Shown in pieces: positions 33,544 through 43,113 of a stretch of DNA of 64,000 nucleotides. The position numbers were made by a program, and so were the translations under genes. Numbering within the stretch: the first letter of the stretch is position 1; each line of letters starts with the position of its first letter. The notes under the pieces are model-generated. The model was not told where the DNA came from. It searched no databases and worked only from the letters and a program-made list of their open reading frames with translations. This DNA comes from Cladochytrium replicatum (taxonomy: Eukaryota; Chytridiomycota; Chytridiomycetes; Cladochytriales; Cladochytriaceae), in NCBI GenBank assembly GCA_025526935.1, contig JAHLKD010000002.1:723001-787000 (forward strand). The letters run 5' to 3'.

Positions 33544-36207
33544 ATGAGCGGTACAGATACACAAAGTGTTCTCACACCTTCCGCCTCCGCCCCAATCACA
33601 TCAGATCCAGACCAGTCGAGACAAAGACCACGCTGGGCATCGTCACCTCCGCTTCTGTCTTCTGGTAGTAAACCTATTGGGCCGCCCCTCAAAGACTGTA
33701 TGCCTGTTCCTCTCCCACAATCAAACCGTCGTAGTCCCTCCCGATCCCTGCCCAGCTCTCGCGGTTCCCGCCCGTCCTCGATCGATACATCTGTCGCCCG
33801 GCTCTCTACATCGCCGTCCGATCGATCAATATCGATGCTCGCAAAGCGCCCAACCCACTACCAACCTCACGCAGTTGCATCTCCTCACACACGCGGCTTC
33901 TCAGCCCCGACCAGCTGGAACTCTTCTCCTGCCATAATTGTCGCCGGACGAGCTGCCTCCTGCTGCAACACTCCAACTCGCGGCGATGCACATTCGCCAC
34001 GCAGTCCAAAAGATCTCTCTGTGAATGGCGCAGAGCTCGTGCAGGTTCTCGTGCAGGTCGTGCAATCCATGTCTGGCCTCGGGACGCTGGCGTCTCAGCT
34101 TTCGCTGGAACACCACATTTCGGATGGACCAGACTTGACGATGAAGCGCGCAACTTCCTCGCCCGTCCTCCCTTTCTGTCGTTCACCGTCTCCTTCTGTT
34201 GGATCTCACCACTCGTCTCGATCATCCTCTCCTGTTTGTCGAAGGGTTAGTAGTAGAACGGATCCACCTGAAGATGAAAAGAGCGAACAGTCAGAGCAAA
34301 ATTTATCGCAACGCACGCTTGAACTCGACGTGGAGCTAAAAGTCGACCAAGACTATCTTCGTGACGTACGTGTTGCAGATGTTCATGATCCCAGTGATCT
34401 GAAGGTTGATGCGAACGGACTCGAACTGCACCCAACGGCGGACTTTTCCGAGAGTCTTTCGATAACGGACATCCCGGTCATACTTGATCAACTTCGTGCG
34501 CGTGAGGAGGAGAAAGTCGCGTCGAGTGAGGAGGAAATGTCGCAAACAGAGTCTCCTACTTCGTCATTGAATGACTCTCCGCCTTTGCTCATGTCAGGAC
34601 GATCTCGATCTCCGGACTGGTTAAGTTCTCCACGGTCCATTCTTAAGCGATCTCCCAGCGTTTCCACAGCGTCTTCCACAACGACCCCAAGATCAATCCA
34701 CTTCGGTGTGAAGATGGAGCATATTTGCATCTTTGGGTTCCACGATCAGCCAATCGACATTCAACACTCACCGCGATCCACTTTACCGGATGTTGGAGAC
34801 CTCGACGCCGCAAGCGCCAGCGCCATGTGGGCCGCCTTGATTCCGCCTCCGTTTGAACAGATTGTTGCTTGCGGGACATGGCACATTCTGAACAAGAACC
34901 TCCCACCCTTCGTCACCTTTTCTCAAAACGAGAATGTTCGCCTTGAGAGTGTGCGGCTCGCGACAGTGACTGGACCACACCTCGACCTACCTCGACCTGT
35001 TCTCGTCGGCAACGCGATTGTCCGCAACATCGACTTTGAGAAGCGAGTGTTTGCGCGGTTCAGCACGGATGAGTGGGGTTCGTACACTGAGACGAATGGC
35101 ACATATGCTTCGAGCGTTCATGGTGGGATTGATCGGTTTACTTTCAACCTCGATCTCGCGGAGTTGTTTGCTGGTACTGAGGAGCGTCTCATGAAGAGGA
35201 AGGTGGTGAAGATAGCGTTGCGGTTTGAAGCGCAAGGCCGGGAGTTCTGGGACAATTGTTGCGGTACCAACTACGAAGTGGAAGTGACGTTCTCCCCTCC
35301 GAAAGGGATTGTTCTCGGCGTCAAGAGGGGGGTGGTTCTTCCCGAAGGATTCGAGATGCCGGAAGGCACTAGCGGTCCAGATGGAATCATTTTTGAGGAG
35401 AGGCGATCCGATGATCCAGACAGCCCCAATAAGAGTGGAAACTTTTTGGGACCGCTTGTGATTGCGGAGATTCCTGAACGAGCTCTTGAGTACGAGGATG
35501 TGGATGAAATACCCAGGAAGTTTTCAATGTCGAGTTGGGGTGGGTCAACTTTCCCTCCGCCTTCTATGGGTGGCGGTCGACGAGCAGTTTCGCTTACTCG
35601 GAATGGATCTTCTCTAGTGTCTCGAATTGAGGAATCTGTTGTCGATGAGCGATCTAATACTGAGTCGGTTGGCTCGGATGATACCACAGTCGCTTCAGCA
35701 ACCGAGAGCATCGCAAGTGCCGAAGAAACCCCTCTCTCCGCTTTGGACGACCCCGAAACCGCTAGTCCTCCGTCAACTCCCATTGATGCAGCTCAACCAT
35801 CTGCTCAGTCAACGTCGACTCCGCCACCGTACTTCCACAACCATCCCAGCTGGTTTGCGACCGAAGGTGCACCACCTGGGTACTATGGCGGCTACTACGG
35901 ATACAGTGGAGCCGTCGCGGGGAGTCACTATGGCTGCGGGTACGGTAACGCTGCAATGCCGATGGCACAGTGGGGTGCGAGACCGGTGTCACCGGCGAAC
36001 ACGAGAGTCCCACAACCACCCTCGTCGCTCGATATTGAGGTGCCCATGAGCGCGGCGTCCTCCTCTGGATACGGAGGATACTACTACGGATTCGGGACTC
36101 GACCAATGAGCAGCTGGGGAATGTCGTCACAGAGTGGGGTGGGAAGTCCTCATATCACCCGTTCCTCGAGGAGCGGGAAGGTTGAGGACAGGAGGGTGTT
36201 TGGATGA
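33544..36207 (+). CDS. GAC1: protein phosphatase 1 glycogen-targeting regulatory subunit (CBM21; Gac1/PPP1R3-like)
   Basis: Targets PP1 (Glc7) to glycogen to activate glycogen synthase. A single exon of 887 residues. The first 330 residues are Ser/Pro/Arg-rich and disordered. An RVxF-type PP1-docking motif occurs as TPRSIHFG near residue 385, followed by the family's hydrophobic strand. The CBM21 domain spans about residues 465-590: PRPVLVGNAIVRNIDFEKRV, FARFSTDEW, SSVHGGIDRFTFNLDL and REFWDNCCGTNYEVEVTF. The usual WDNN is here WDNC. The C-terminal 250 residues are disordered and carry a PPPY motif (potential Rsp5 WW-domain ligand) and a Gly/Tyr-rich tail. The start is the first ATG after the acceptor-like TGTAG; an upstream coding exon is not excluded. 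Confidence 0.88.
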   Translation: MSGTDTQSVLTPSASAPITSDPDQSRQRPRWASSPPLLSSGSKPIGPPLKDCMPVPLPQSNRRSPSRSLPSSRGSRPSSIDTSVARLSTSPSDRSISMLAKRPTHYQPHAVASPHTRGFSAPTSWNSSPAIIVAGRAASCCNTPTRGDAHSPRSPKDLSVNGAELVQVLVQVVQSMSGLGTLASQLSLEHHISDGPDLTMKRATSSPVLPFCRSPSPSVGSHHSSRSSSPVCRRVSSRTDPPEDEKSEQSEQNLSQRTLELDVELKVDQDYLRDVRVADVHDPSDLKVDANGLELHPTADFSESLSITDIPVILDQLRAREEEKVASSEEEMSQTESPTSSLNDSPPLLMSGRSRSPDWLSSPRSILKRSPSVSTASSTTTPRSIHFGVKMEHICIFGFHDQPIDIQHSPRSTLPDVGDLDAASASAMWAALIPPPFEQIVACGTWHILNKNLPPFVTFSQNENVRLESVRLATVTGPHLDLPRPVLVGNAIVRNIDFEKRVFARFSTDEWGSYTETNGTYASSVHGGIDRFTFNLDLAELFAGTEERLMKRKVVKIALRFEAQGREFWDNCCGTNYEVEVTFSPPKGIVLGVKRGVVLPEGFEMPEGTSGPDGIIFEERRSDDPDSPNKSGNFLGPLVIAEIPERALEYEDVDEIPRKFSMSSWGGSTFPPPSMGGGRRAVSLTRNGSSLVSRIEESVVDERSNTESVGSDDTTVASATESIASAEETPLSALDDPETASPPSTPIDAAQPSAQSTSTPPPYFHNHPSWFATEGAPPGYYGGYYGYSGAVAGSHYGCGYGNAAMPMAQWGARPVSPANTRVPQPPSSLDIEVPMSAASSSGYGGYYYGFGTRPMSSWGMSSQSGVGSPHITRSSRSGKVEDRRVFG

Positions 36208-37256
36208 AGTTTTCGTTGTTTTGAGCTGTTACGATTATCGAGTGCTGGAAGGTTCAACCAGCCATTTTTGTTTGGAGAATTCCACATTTCCGTTTTCCAT
36301 TTGCAAGGGCGTATTCCAACACTATTGAGGAAAATATTTTTATTTTGGGTGGGATTTCTTGTGATGTCGGATTGTTTTCCCCTGGAGAGCTACTTTCTTC
36401 AAGCTCTTTGGCGATGGCATCACAAACGAGGGTTGTTTGGTGTTGTGTGTCAGTCGTTCAAACACAGATTGTTCAAATTTCTCCCTGGTATCTCTTTGTC
36501 CTCCCTCATTCTTTTGTCACTTGTATATTACATGCAGAGAGAGCATTGTTTTTTCGGGGGAGAGAAAGCTTAAGAAATCGGAAATTTTAAAACTTTGCTC
36601 ACATTTCAGTGTGTTTCGATTCGGATGCTTCCTTTCCGATTCCAAGTGATATTCAATTCAACCCCTTCTACCCATTTCAGTTTCTTAACAAAGTTTGTGT
36701 TCCCGTGTCCGTTCTTATCTCGTCCATTGATTTGATTCTTTCTTCGGGTTTGGCGATCACCCAACATGGTTTTGTGTCTCTTCTTTGTACATTTCTTTGG
36801 ATCTATGTTCATTCCCAGAAAAACAACTGAAAAATACAGGAGCAATATCACTTTTTCAAAGCGTCATCCTGTCGACGGCATTGCGGCGATGAGGGGATGG
36901 ATGCAACAGCGAGAGTCTAAGAAAATGAGGTGGAGATGTTGCCAACAATAGTGCAGCTGCGAATTCCACGGGTCCATGGTCAAAATCGTTCTGAGAACCT
37001 AAGAAACACTTGGATTGATCAATCACATAATCCATGGCCCGCGTGATGTGATTTATGATGGAAATGACGGAGTGCAGTAACGATATACCACGATACGCAA
37101 CCTTCTTCCCCGCCAGGAGAGGCACTGATCCCACCTAAATATTTTTCCATGCTCAAAAGGCAACGGTGCGTAGACACGGGTGAGGGCTTGACGGACGTCC
37201 TTTTCGAACCAGGACTTTATGACGCGACCGGGTAGTCAGTTCACAAATCGTCCTAG
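36208..37256. other. intergenic, nothing recognised
   Basis: About 1 kb of T-rich sequence downstream of the glycogen regulator. It contains several short open frames without recognisable domains, and probably the 3' untranslated region. Confidence 0.35.
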
Positions 37257-37472
37257 ATGACGGCCGCAAGACGCTCGGCGGTTCGGATGCTGCCGACGCC
37301 GCACGTGGTGTTCCTACTCGAAGCAACGAAGGACGCGGATTCGCTGGGTGCGGAAGCAGCGGATCTGGTTGTGTGGGTTGAGATGCGTGGGGATGACCCA
37401 GACTTTGGGAACCTTTCAAGGTTATTTTTTCGTGGGTTGGAGCTGTTACAAAACCATGACGCAAGGTGCTAG
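37257..37472 (+). pseudogene. short coding remnant, faintly HET-like
   Basis: A frame with GC-rich codon use reads ...DADSLGAEAADLVVWVEMRGD and continues DPDFGNLSRLFFRGLELLQNHD before stopping. The AADLVVWV block followed by an acidic loop recalls the Val-rich strand of HET domains and resembles the fragment at 29.46 kb. There is no convincing start, no flanking domain and no splice model. Chance is a real alternative. Confidence 0.2.
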
Positions 37473-38718
37473 GTGTGCGGGACTGAAGTGAAGGGCGTAG
37501 ATTGAGCAGCGAACTATGTTTGGATTTTTAGGTTGCGGATATGTGCCAATCTACTGTATTCCCACGTTGATGGTCAGCTCAGCGAACTTTGGAAGTTGGT
37601 AACTTTTTTTGAGAAGATGGACCTTGGGAAGTTTTAATGACAAAGATGTTCACAGGGTGGAGTATGAGCAATCAAACAGCCTCTCATTTCGACGAATCAG
37701 GGGGGTACACTGGAGATACAGATTGGATCGGCTACGGCCGTGCTTTGTGTTCCTTCAAAGCCTGCTGAGAGGTTTGGGATGCTTTTCGGAGACTTTGTTG
37801 ATGAATGGATCCCCCAGAACAATTGTTGGAACAGCAGCTGGACCGCGGGCTCGATCGAGTCAGTATAACGTTCCATGAGACAATGAGGTATCAATGCCGA
37901 TCTCAACGGGCGAAGATAGTGGAGCTGAACGGTTGGAAGTTTAGCGATTTTGGATCTCGCAACGTTCCCAGAGTGGATGTACGTTGCGGATCTGAAGCCA
38001 AACATGGCAAACGTATCTTTGCTGAGATTGTATGCTTAAGGCTCAGTTGAATTGGCACATGCAGCTTACATTTGTCCTTCAGGATCAAGTCATTTTGGTA
38101 TTAGATTAACAGACGCTGAATGTGTGTCAGATTCTAATGGTCCTAAGAGTTGCCGATATTCATCTTTTTTATGAAATAGATTCATCTGATGTGACGGTGG
38201 GACAGACGTCAACCTCTGGCAAGCGTCTGAACCATGTTTGTTTCACAGGATCTAAAATCGGATGATGCCCGAATCGTTTCACAAAATGGATATCAATCAG
38301 AAAGTCTTGAGGCTGAACGAGCTCATTGGAAGGAAGTTCCTGTTCTTATTATCCGCTGGAAACTCGGACGCAAGGGAACTATTGCGCCCCTTTTGTTCTT
38401 TGCACCAGACGTCGCATTTAGAAACATGCTTTGTGAGAGCGGATGCACTTATGTCATATTCGCTGAGCTTGACGGGGTGAGTCTGATCCGCAAATGCCAC
38501 GAAGCATCCGAAACGATTTACCTCGAATCAGTAAACGAAAACTCTAGACATTTGCGGAGTGCAAGCGGCTTGTAAATAATGTTTTCCTGTTTCAAACAAG
38601 AGTTGGCGGATTTTGATTCATCGTGTTTGCGGATTTTATGGACATCTGAAATGTCAATCTGATGATGAAACACAGAAATTGATAAATGGAGCAGAGTCAG
38701 CGAAGAAGATGTTGTCAA
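37473..38718. other. unresolved region with overlapping open frames
   Basis: Plus-strand frames at 37609-37878, 37805-38050 and 38234-38575 stay open but overlap in different phases and show no known domain. At 38.25-38.48 kb two plus frames are open at once. This may be one decayed or heavily spliced gene, possibly continuous with the remnant at 37.3 kb. No function can be assigned. Confidence 0.25.
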
Positions 38719-41276
38719 TCACTGAACGCCCAGATCGAACTCCTTCTTCAATGTGTCAAGGTCCCGTCGGTCGCAAGCTTCAGCTAAATCTCGTCGGTGT
38801 ACTGCAAAAGGCAAAATAAACCTATGAACAAATAATTGAATCTTCGTTAGACTCACAGTATCCGTCAACGACCATCCGCAATATATTCCAGACGCTGTTA
38901 GACATGACGCTCGCGCCTGCTGGCGCAACCCCACCACCCATCTCCTGACTGAGCTGCTCCACTGAGCTGGCTTGCATATGCAAGGCTGTGAGGAGATGCT
39001 CGGCCGCTTCGCGATATTGGTTCAACTGGATGCAGCTAGCCCCAATTCAAATTTTAGAATCGTTTATAGCATTATAAGTCAAGACATGTTACCTGATCGC
39101 CAGGTTGTATCTAGCGCGAATAAAGGAAGGGTTGATTTCAAGAGCGTTGTAGTATGCATCAAGAGCACGAGCGGAGTTGTTTGAATTCGCTAGTGTTGCG
39201 CCAAGCTTGTTCCACAGGAGATAATCCTGCGAAATAAGTATTGAATCTTGCATGCAAAATGCAAACTCAAGTTTTGACAGCGTACCTGTGGACGCTTGGA
39301 CAAGGCAGCTTCGAAACAGTCCACAGCCTTTTCATATTCACCCGAGTGGTTAAAAAGAATGCCGAGAGCGACTTGAATTTCCGGATCTAACTGTTCACCA
39401 GGACTTGACCTCGCCGCTTCCAGAAACATGCTTGTGATCTTTGCGTGCCGTGCAGAGGTTGGAGATGCCGTACCCGGGACTTGTGAGCGGTTCGCGAGGT
39501 GTTGGTACCGTTCAGATTGGCGTACCCACGTCTCCAGCGCATCATACGCGTTCTCGCGATAGTTTTCGTTCGTGTAGCTCACCGCCAATCCGATCCAGGT
39601 ATCCAGATTGGAAGGATCGATGGAAGCGGCGCGCTGCAATGCTGCAATTGCCGCTGCCTCGTTCTCTGATTCCTGCTGCCGCATCCCAAGCTGATGCCAA
39701 GCTGTTGCGTTCTGTGGCTCACGTTGTACCGCTGCCTCGAGCGCGAGAATCGCTTCTGTGAGCGTGCGGTGCGAATTGGAATCGGTTAGAGCAGCGGTTG
39801 GGATCGAGGAGGGGAGGTAAGGGTTGGATTGAGAGAATTCGTAGTTTTCGAAACGGGCGCTGGGGGCTTTGAACCAGTTGTGCTGCTCTGTTTCGCGCGC
39901 AGCGGACGCTTCGGCTTCTGCACGTGCGAATGCTTCGCTTAGAGCAGCAGCGTCTTCAGGGTTCATGTCGGATACCGACTGGAACTCACTCCCCCATCGA
40001 TTCGGCGCCATGCCTTCATTGTACTCGTACTCCTCTACCCAGTTTGGTCCTGCACTGGCTTGAAACTCGTCCGCCCATTGGGAAACTGAAGTTTCTCCCA
40101 CCGCACCCTGTGAGAACTCGTTTGCCCACGAAGAACTATTTCCAGCCGCCTCAACTACTTTGTTCCCTTCAATCGCAACCTCTTTGTCCCGCAGTTTCTT
40201 CATAAAATCCAAAAACTTGGAGTTTTTAAATTTTGGATTTGTTGTGCCTGCAACAACATCGAGAAGCATTCCAGCGGTTTGGGCGAGTGCCTCTTTCGAA
40301 TCAGTGGCGTCGACTGCTAACTCCTTTTGCTGTTGCTCGACAAACTCGTTGACCCAAGATTCTGCCGGATCCTGGGAAAATTCCTGTTCCCAAGTGCTGC
40401 CTAAAATGTGGAATTAGCTTGCGTGGGAGTGATTTCGTTAGAGAGACGCACTTTTGGCCGCTTCGAATGCTTTCTCAAATGCAGCTTCCGTTTCTGCTGA
40501 TAATACTGGGTTGTTGAAGTGATGTTGCGCAAACTCCTCTGCCCATGCAGGAGGGGCATTCAGTGGTATCTGGCCGGCTAAAGTGGGAATGAGATGTTGT
40601 CAAAATATACGCCATGAGAAATACCTTGTCGTGCACGCTCAAACGCTGCCTCGAACTCCTCAAAATGCTGCAGTTTCTCCGGACCAGTGCCTGCGGTAAG
40701 GAAATCGGCGGCCCAGTCCGCAGCAGCGATTGTTGGATGTTGATGGTGAACGATTGCATGGGCTGGTCCTTTCCCTTTGACATCGTGCATGTTTTGTGGA
40801 ATGTTGATTCTGCTGAGCTCCATCGAGAGGTCTGACATGTGAAAAGGGTTTTGAAGCTCTTGCTCCCTCGCGAACCCTGGCTGGATTGGACCAGGTCGTG
40901 CGAAGCTAGACTCGAGAAACTCGGCCGCAAGTTGCTGAAAAAGAGGAAGTTGGATAAGCGGGGCGAGCAGATGAAACCTGTATTGACATACATTATCGTT
41001 AGGACCACCTCTTCGGACTCGTGGGCCCATCTGATCCGGACGCATCATCTGAGTCATCCAATAAGAAGAGTTATTCGACAAACGTATGGTCGATTCAACG
41101 TACCATCGGATCAGCATGACCAGAGAATTGCGGCGGCTAGGTAGCGGGAGAGTTGTCAAGTCAGTGCAATTGTTTTTCCTGTTCGCTATCATAAACAGCA
41201 CCTGCTCTTTCGCTAGCAGCGAGTCCAGCTGCTTCATTGCATTGACAGGCCCACATTCAGCCGACGACGATGCCAT
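38719..41276 (-). CDS. PEX5: peroxisomal targeting signal 1 receptor Pex5
   Basis: Cytosolic receptor that binds SKL-type C-termini and docks at the peroxisomal membrane. Many exons. The N-terminus [20 protein letters not shown] contains the conserved Cys that is mono-ubiquitinated for recycling. After two introns the chain continues [11 protein letters not shown], then MMRPDQMGP, then [15 protein letters not shown]. The N-terminal half carries many WxxxF/Y motifs that bind Pex14/Pex13 (WAADF, WAEEF, WEQEF, WVNEF, WANEF, WADEF, WVEEY, WGSEF). The C-terminal half has TPR repeats: [76 protein letters not shown] and [20 protein letters not shown]. The last exon is a short helix. The gene is divergent from Trs33, 157 bp apart. 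Confidence 0.95.
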
Positions 41277-41433
41277 TTCCAACTTTTATCGATGATGTCA
41301 GTGGTCTTGTGTCAAGCGATCCAGCAGGGCCGCGTGTCAAAGCCACTGATTTGATGCTAGAGGACTCTCATCACAAAGCCACTGATTTGCTGCAAGAATT
41401 CCGTCATCACAAAGCCACTTACACCAATTCCAA
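41277..41433. promoter_or_regulatory. bidirectional promoter between PEX5 and TRS33
   Basis: Only 157 bp separate the two divergent start codons. The interval contains a 36-bp tandem repeat, so the repeat lies in the promoter or leader of one or both genes. No TATA box or factor site was assigned. Confidence 0.6.
41339..41419. repeat. 36-bp tandem repeat, 2.25 copies
   Basis: Copies at 41339-41374 and 41375-41410 begin AAAGCCACTGATTTG and end CATCAC. A third partial copy, AAAGCCACT, follows at 41411-41419. The central parts have diverged, while the first 15 and last 6 bases are identical. Confidence 0.85.
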
Positions 41434-42337
41434 ATGGCAACTTCACCCTCTAACGCCTCGTCCGATCATCGAGAGGTTGCCGAAGCTGCACTGGAATTCC
41501 TCATCTCCGAAGCTGTAGATTGGGTGCACAGGGCTATAGCACAGAGGCAAGCCGCTGCTGCAAAGGCTTTGGGCGATGCGCCGGTTCAAGTGCAGGTTCC
41601 TTCACCTCCGGCAACACCAGCTTCAGGCTCACCGCCTTCAGGGGAAAAGGATAGAGAAGGAGCGTACTACATGCTTGAAAATATGGGATATCGCGTTGGT
41701 GTGTCAATCGTGGAGAGGTGTGGTTAATAGTCAGGTGGACATCACCGATGATTTCGGGATCTCATCAGGATCATGTAGAATAACATGGGATAGACCGAGG
41801 TTCGCTGATAATCTGGAAGTTGTGAAGTTCATTTGCAAAGATTTTTGGGTGGCCATCTTCAAAAAGCAGATTGACAACCTCAAGACAAACCATCGGGTCA
41901 GTGCAGGCATATCACGCCTGATCGACCGAATAACCGTGATTGCATCCAGGGTGTATACGTTCTGACCGACAACAGCTTCAGATGGTTCTTGAGAATGTCG
42001 ACTGAAGGAGGGGCAGCGGAAACGAGTCGACGGGCCTTTCCGGTATGCGTTGGGGCCCCCAGCTGCATTAGAGCATAGTGTTGGGACTGACCATCTGATC
42101 ATGAAGTATCTTGCGTTTCCATGTGGATTAATTCGTGGAGCACTCGCAAACTTGGGTGTCGCCTCTGTGGTCATTGCTGAAGTAACGAATATCCCACAAT
42201 GTGCGTAATCCAATGTTTTGCAAAGGGAAAACGCTGAACTTCTCCACTTCAGGTACATTCCAGGTAAATGATCTGGGATGTTGTGTTTCCCACCCAGTCG
42301 CTGACCATCCTTTCAGATTAAAATTACCAAATCCTAG
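41434..42337 (+). CDS. TRS33: TRAPP complex subunit Trs33 (TRAPPC6)
   Basis: Core subunit of the TRAPP tethering complexes (Ypt1/Rab1 exchange factor) in ER-Golgi traffic. Six exons (41434-41717, 41794-41896, 41950-42042, 42107-42200, 42253-42263, 42317-42337) give 201 residues in frame. Family blocks are [89 protein letters not shown] and the C-terminal IPQCTFQIKITK. Exon 5 is an 11-nt microexon that supplies CTFQ, required for the conserved end. A Pro/Ala-rich insert (about residues 45-75) lies between the first two blocks. Confidence 0.92.
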
Positions 42338-43113
42338 ATGTAAATGTATTCACTGCCTTCGTTTCCATAAAAGTAACAAAACAGTCGGTTGGTTCGTCCC
42401 CCATGCCACTCCAAAATCATGTTGCTGTTTGATCAATTCGAAGACGGGGGCGGCTCAATGCAGCGCTCAGGCGGAGCCTCGAGTGCTTTTGTAGCCAGCA
42501 CCACGAAAATCCCGCAGCTACTGGTACTGCCCAAACTTCATCCTGATGGTGATCAGCAGGAGGAATCGATTTTGAGCGCGATCACGTAGAGCAGGAAATC
42601 AGCGACGCCGTCATTATTGACTCAGCTACCAGCTGCAGGAATGAGATCCTCAAGGGCTTCAAACTCTAACTCTGCGACAGGAGGTGGAATGGGTCCGCGT
42701 TGGTGGAACTGTGGCCACCGACGCGTTGGACTGGTCCACACACAAACAGGACCCTGAGGACTATACTTGGGCAGAGGGACCCCGTCGTATTCCCTAAAAT
42801 GTGAGGGATTGGGAGGACATCAGAGGGGAAGAACTGAGTCTGCGAGAGGAAAATTCTCCCTTTGTGCGACAGAGCTCTGCAATAACATCCATAGTTGCCC
42901 ATCGCCAGGCAGCGCTGCTGATGCTCTTCCAGCCAGGAGAGTGTAAGTCGGCACGACACAAATATTTTCTAATCAACATTGTTAAAAATTTGTTGCCATA
43001 AAAATAATCCTCATCACATGCACTGCCACCAGACACTCCAGCACAAATTCTCACCGGATCAACTCTGCATGTTATTTTGTGTACCGCGATTTGGAACTGC
43101 TCGAACGCTCAGC
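42338..43113. other. gene-poor stretch with a short protein-like frame
   Basis: About 775 bp between Trs33 and the zinc-finger gene. A plus frame at about 42412-42588 reads MLLFDQFEDGGGSMQRSGGA ... and a later shifted frame reads EISDAVIIDSATSCRNEILK. Neither has a recognisable domain. They may be a decayed gene or the upstream part of the zinc-finger transcript. Confidence 0.3.

Noticed and set aside
33806-34225. Minus-strand frames opposite the Gac1-like gene
   Set aside because: They are Arg/Ser-rich shadows of a Ser/Pro-rich coding exon, with no start context or splice model.
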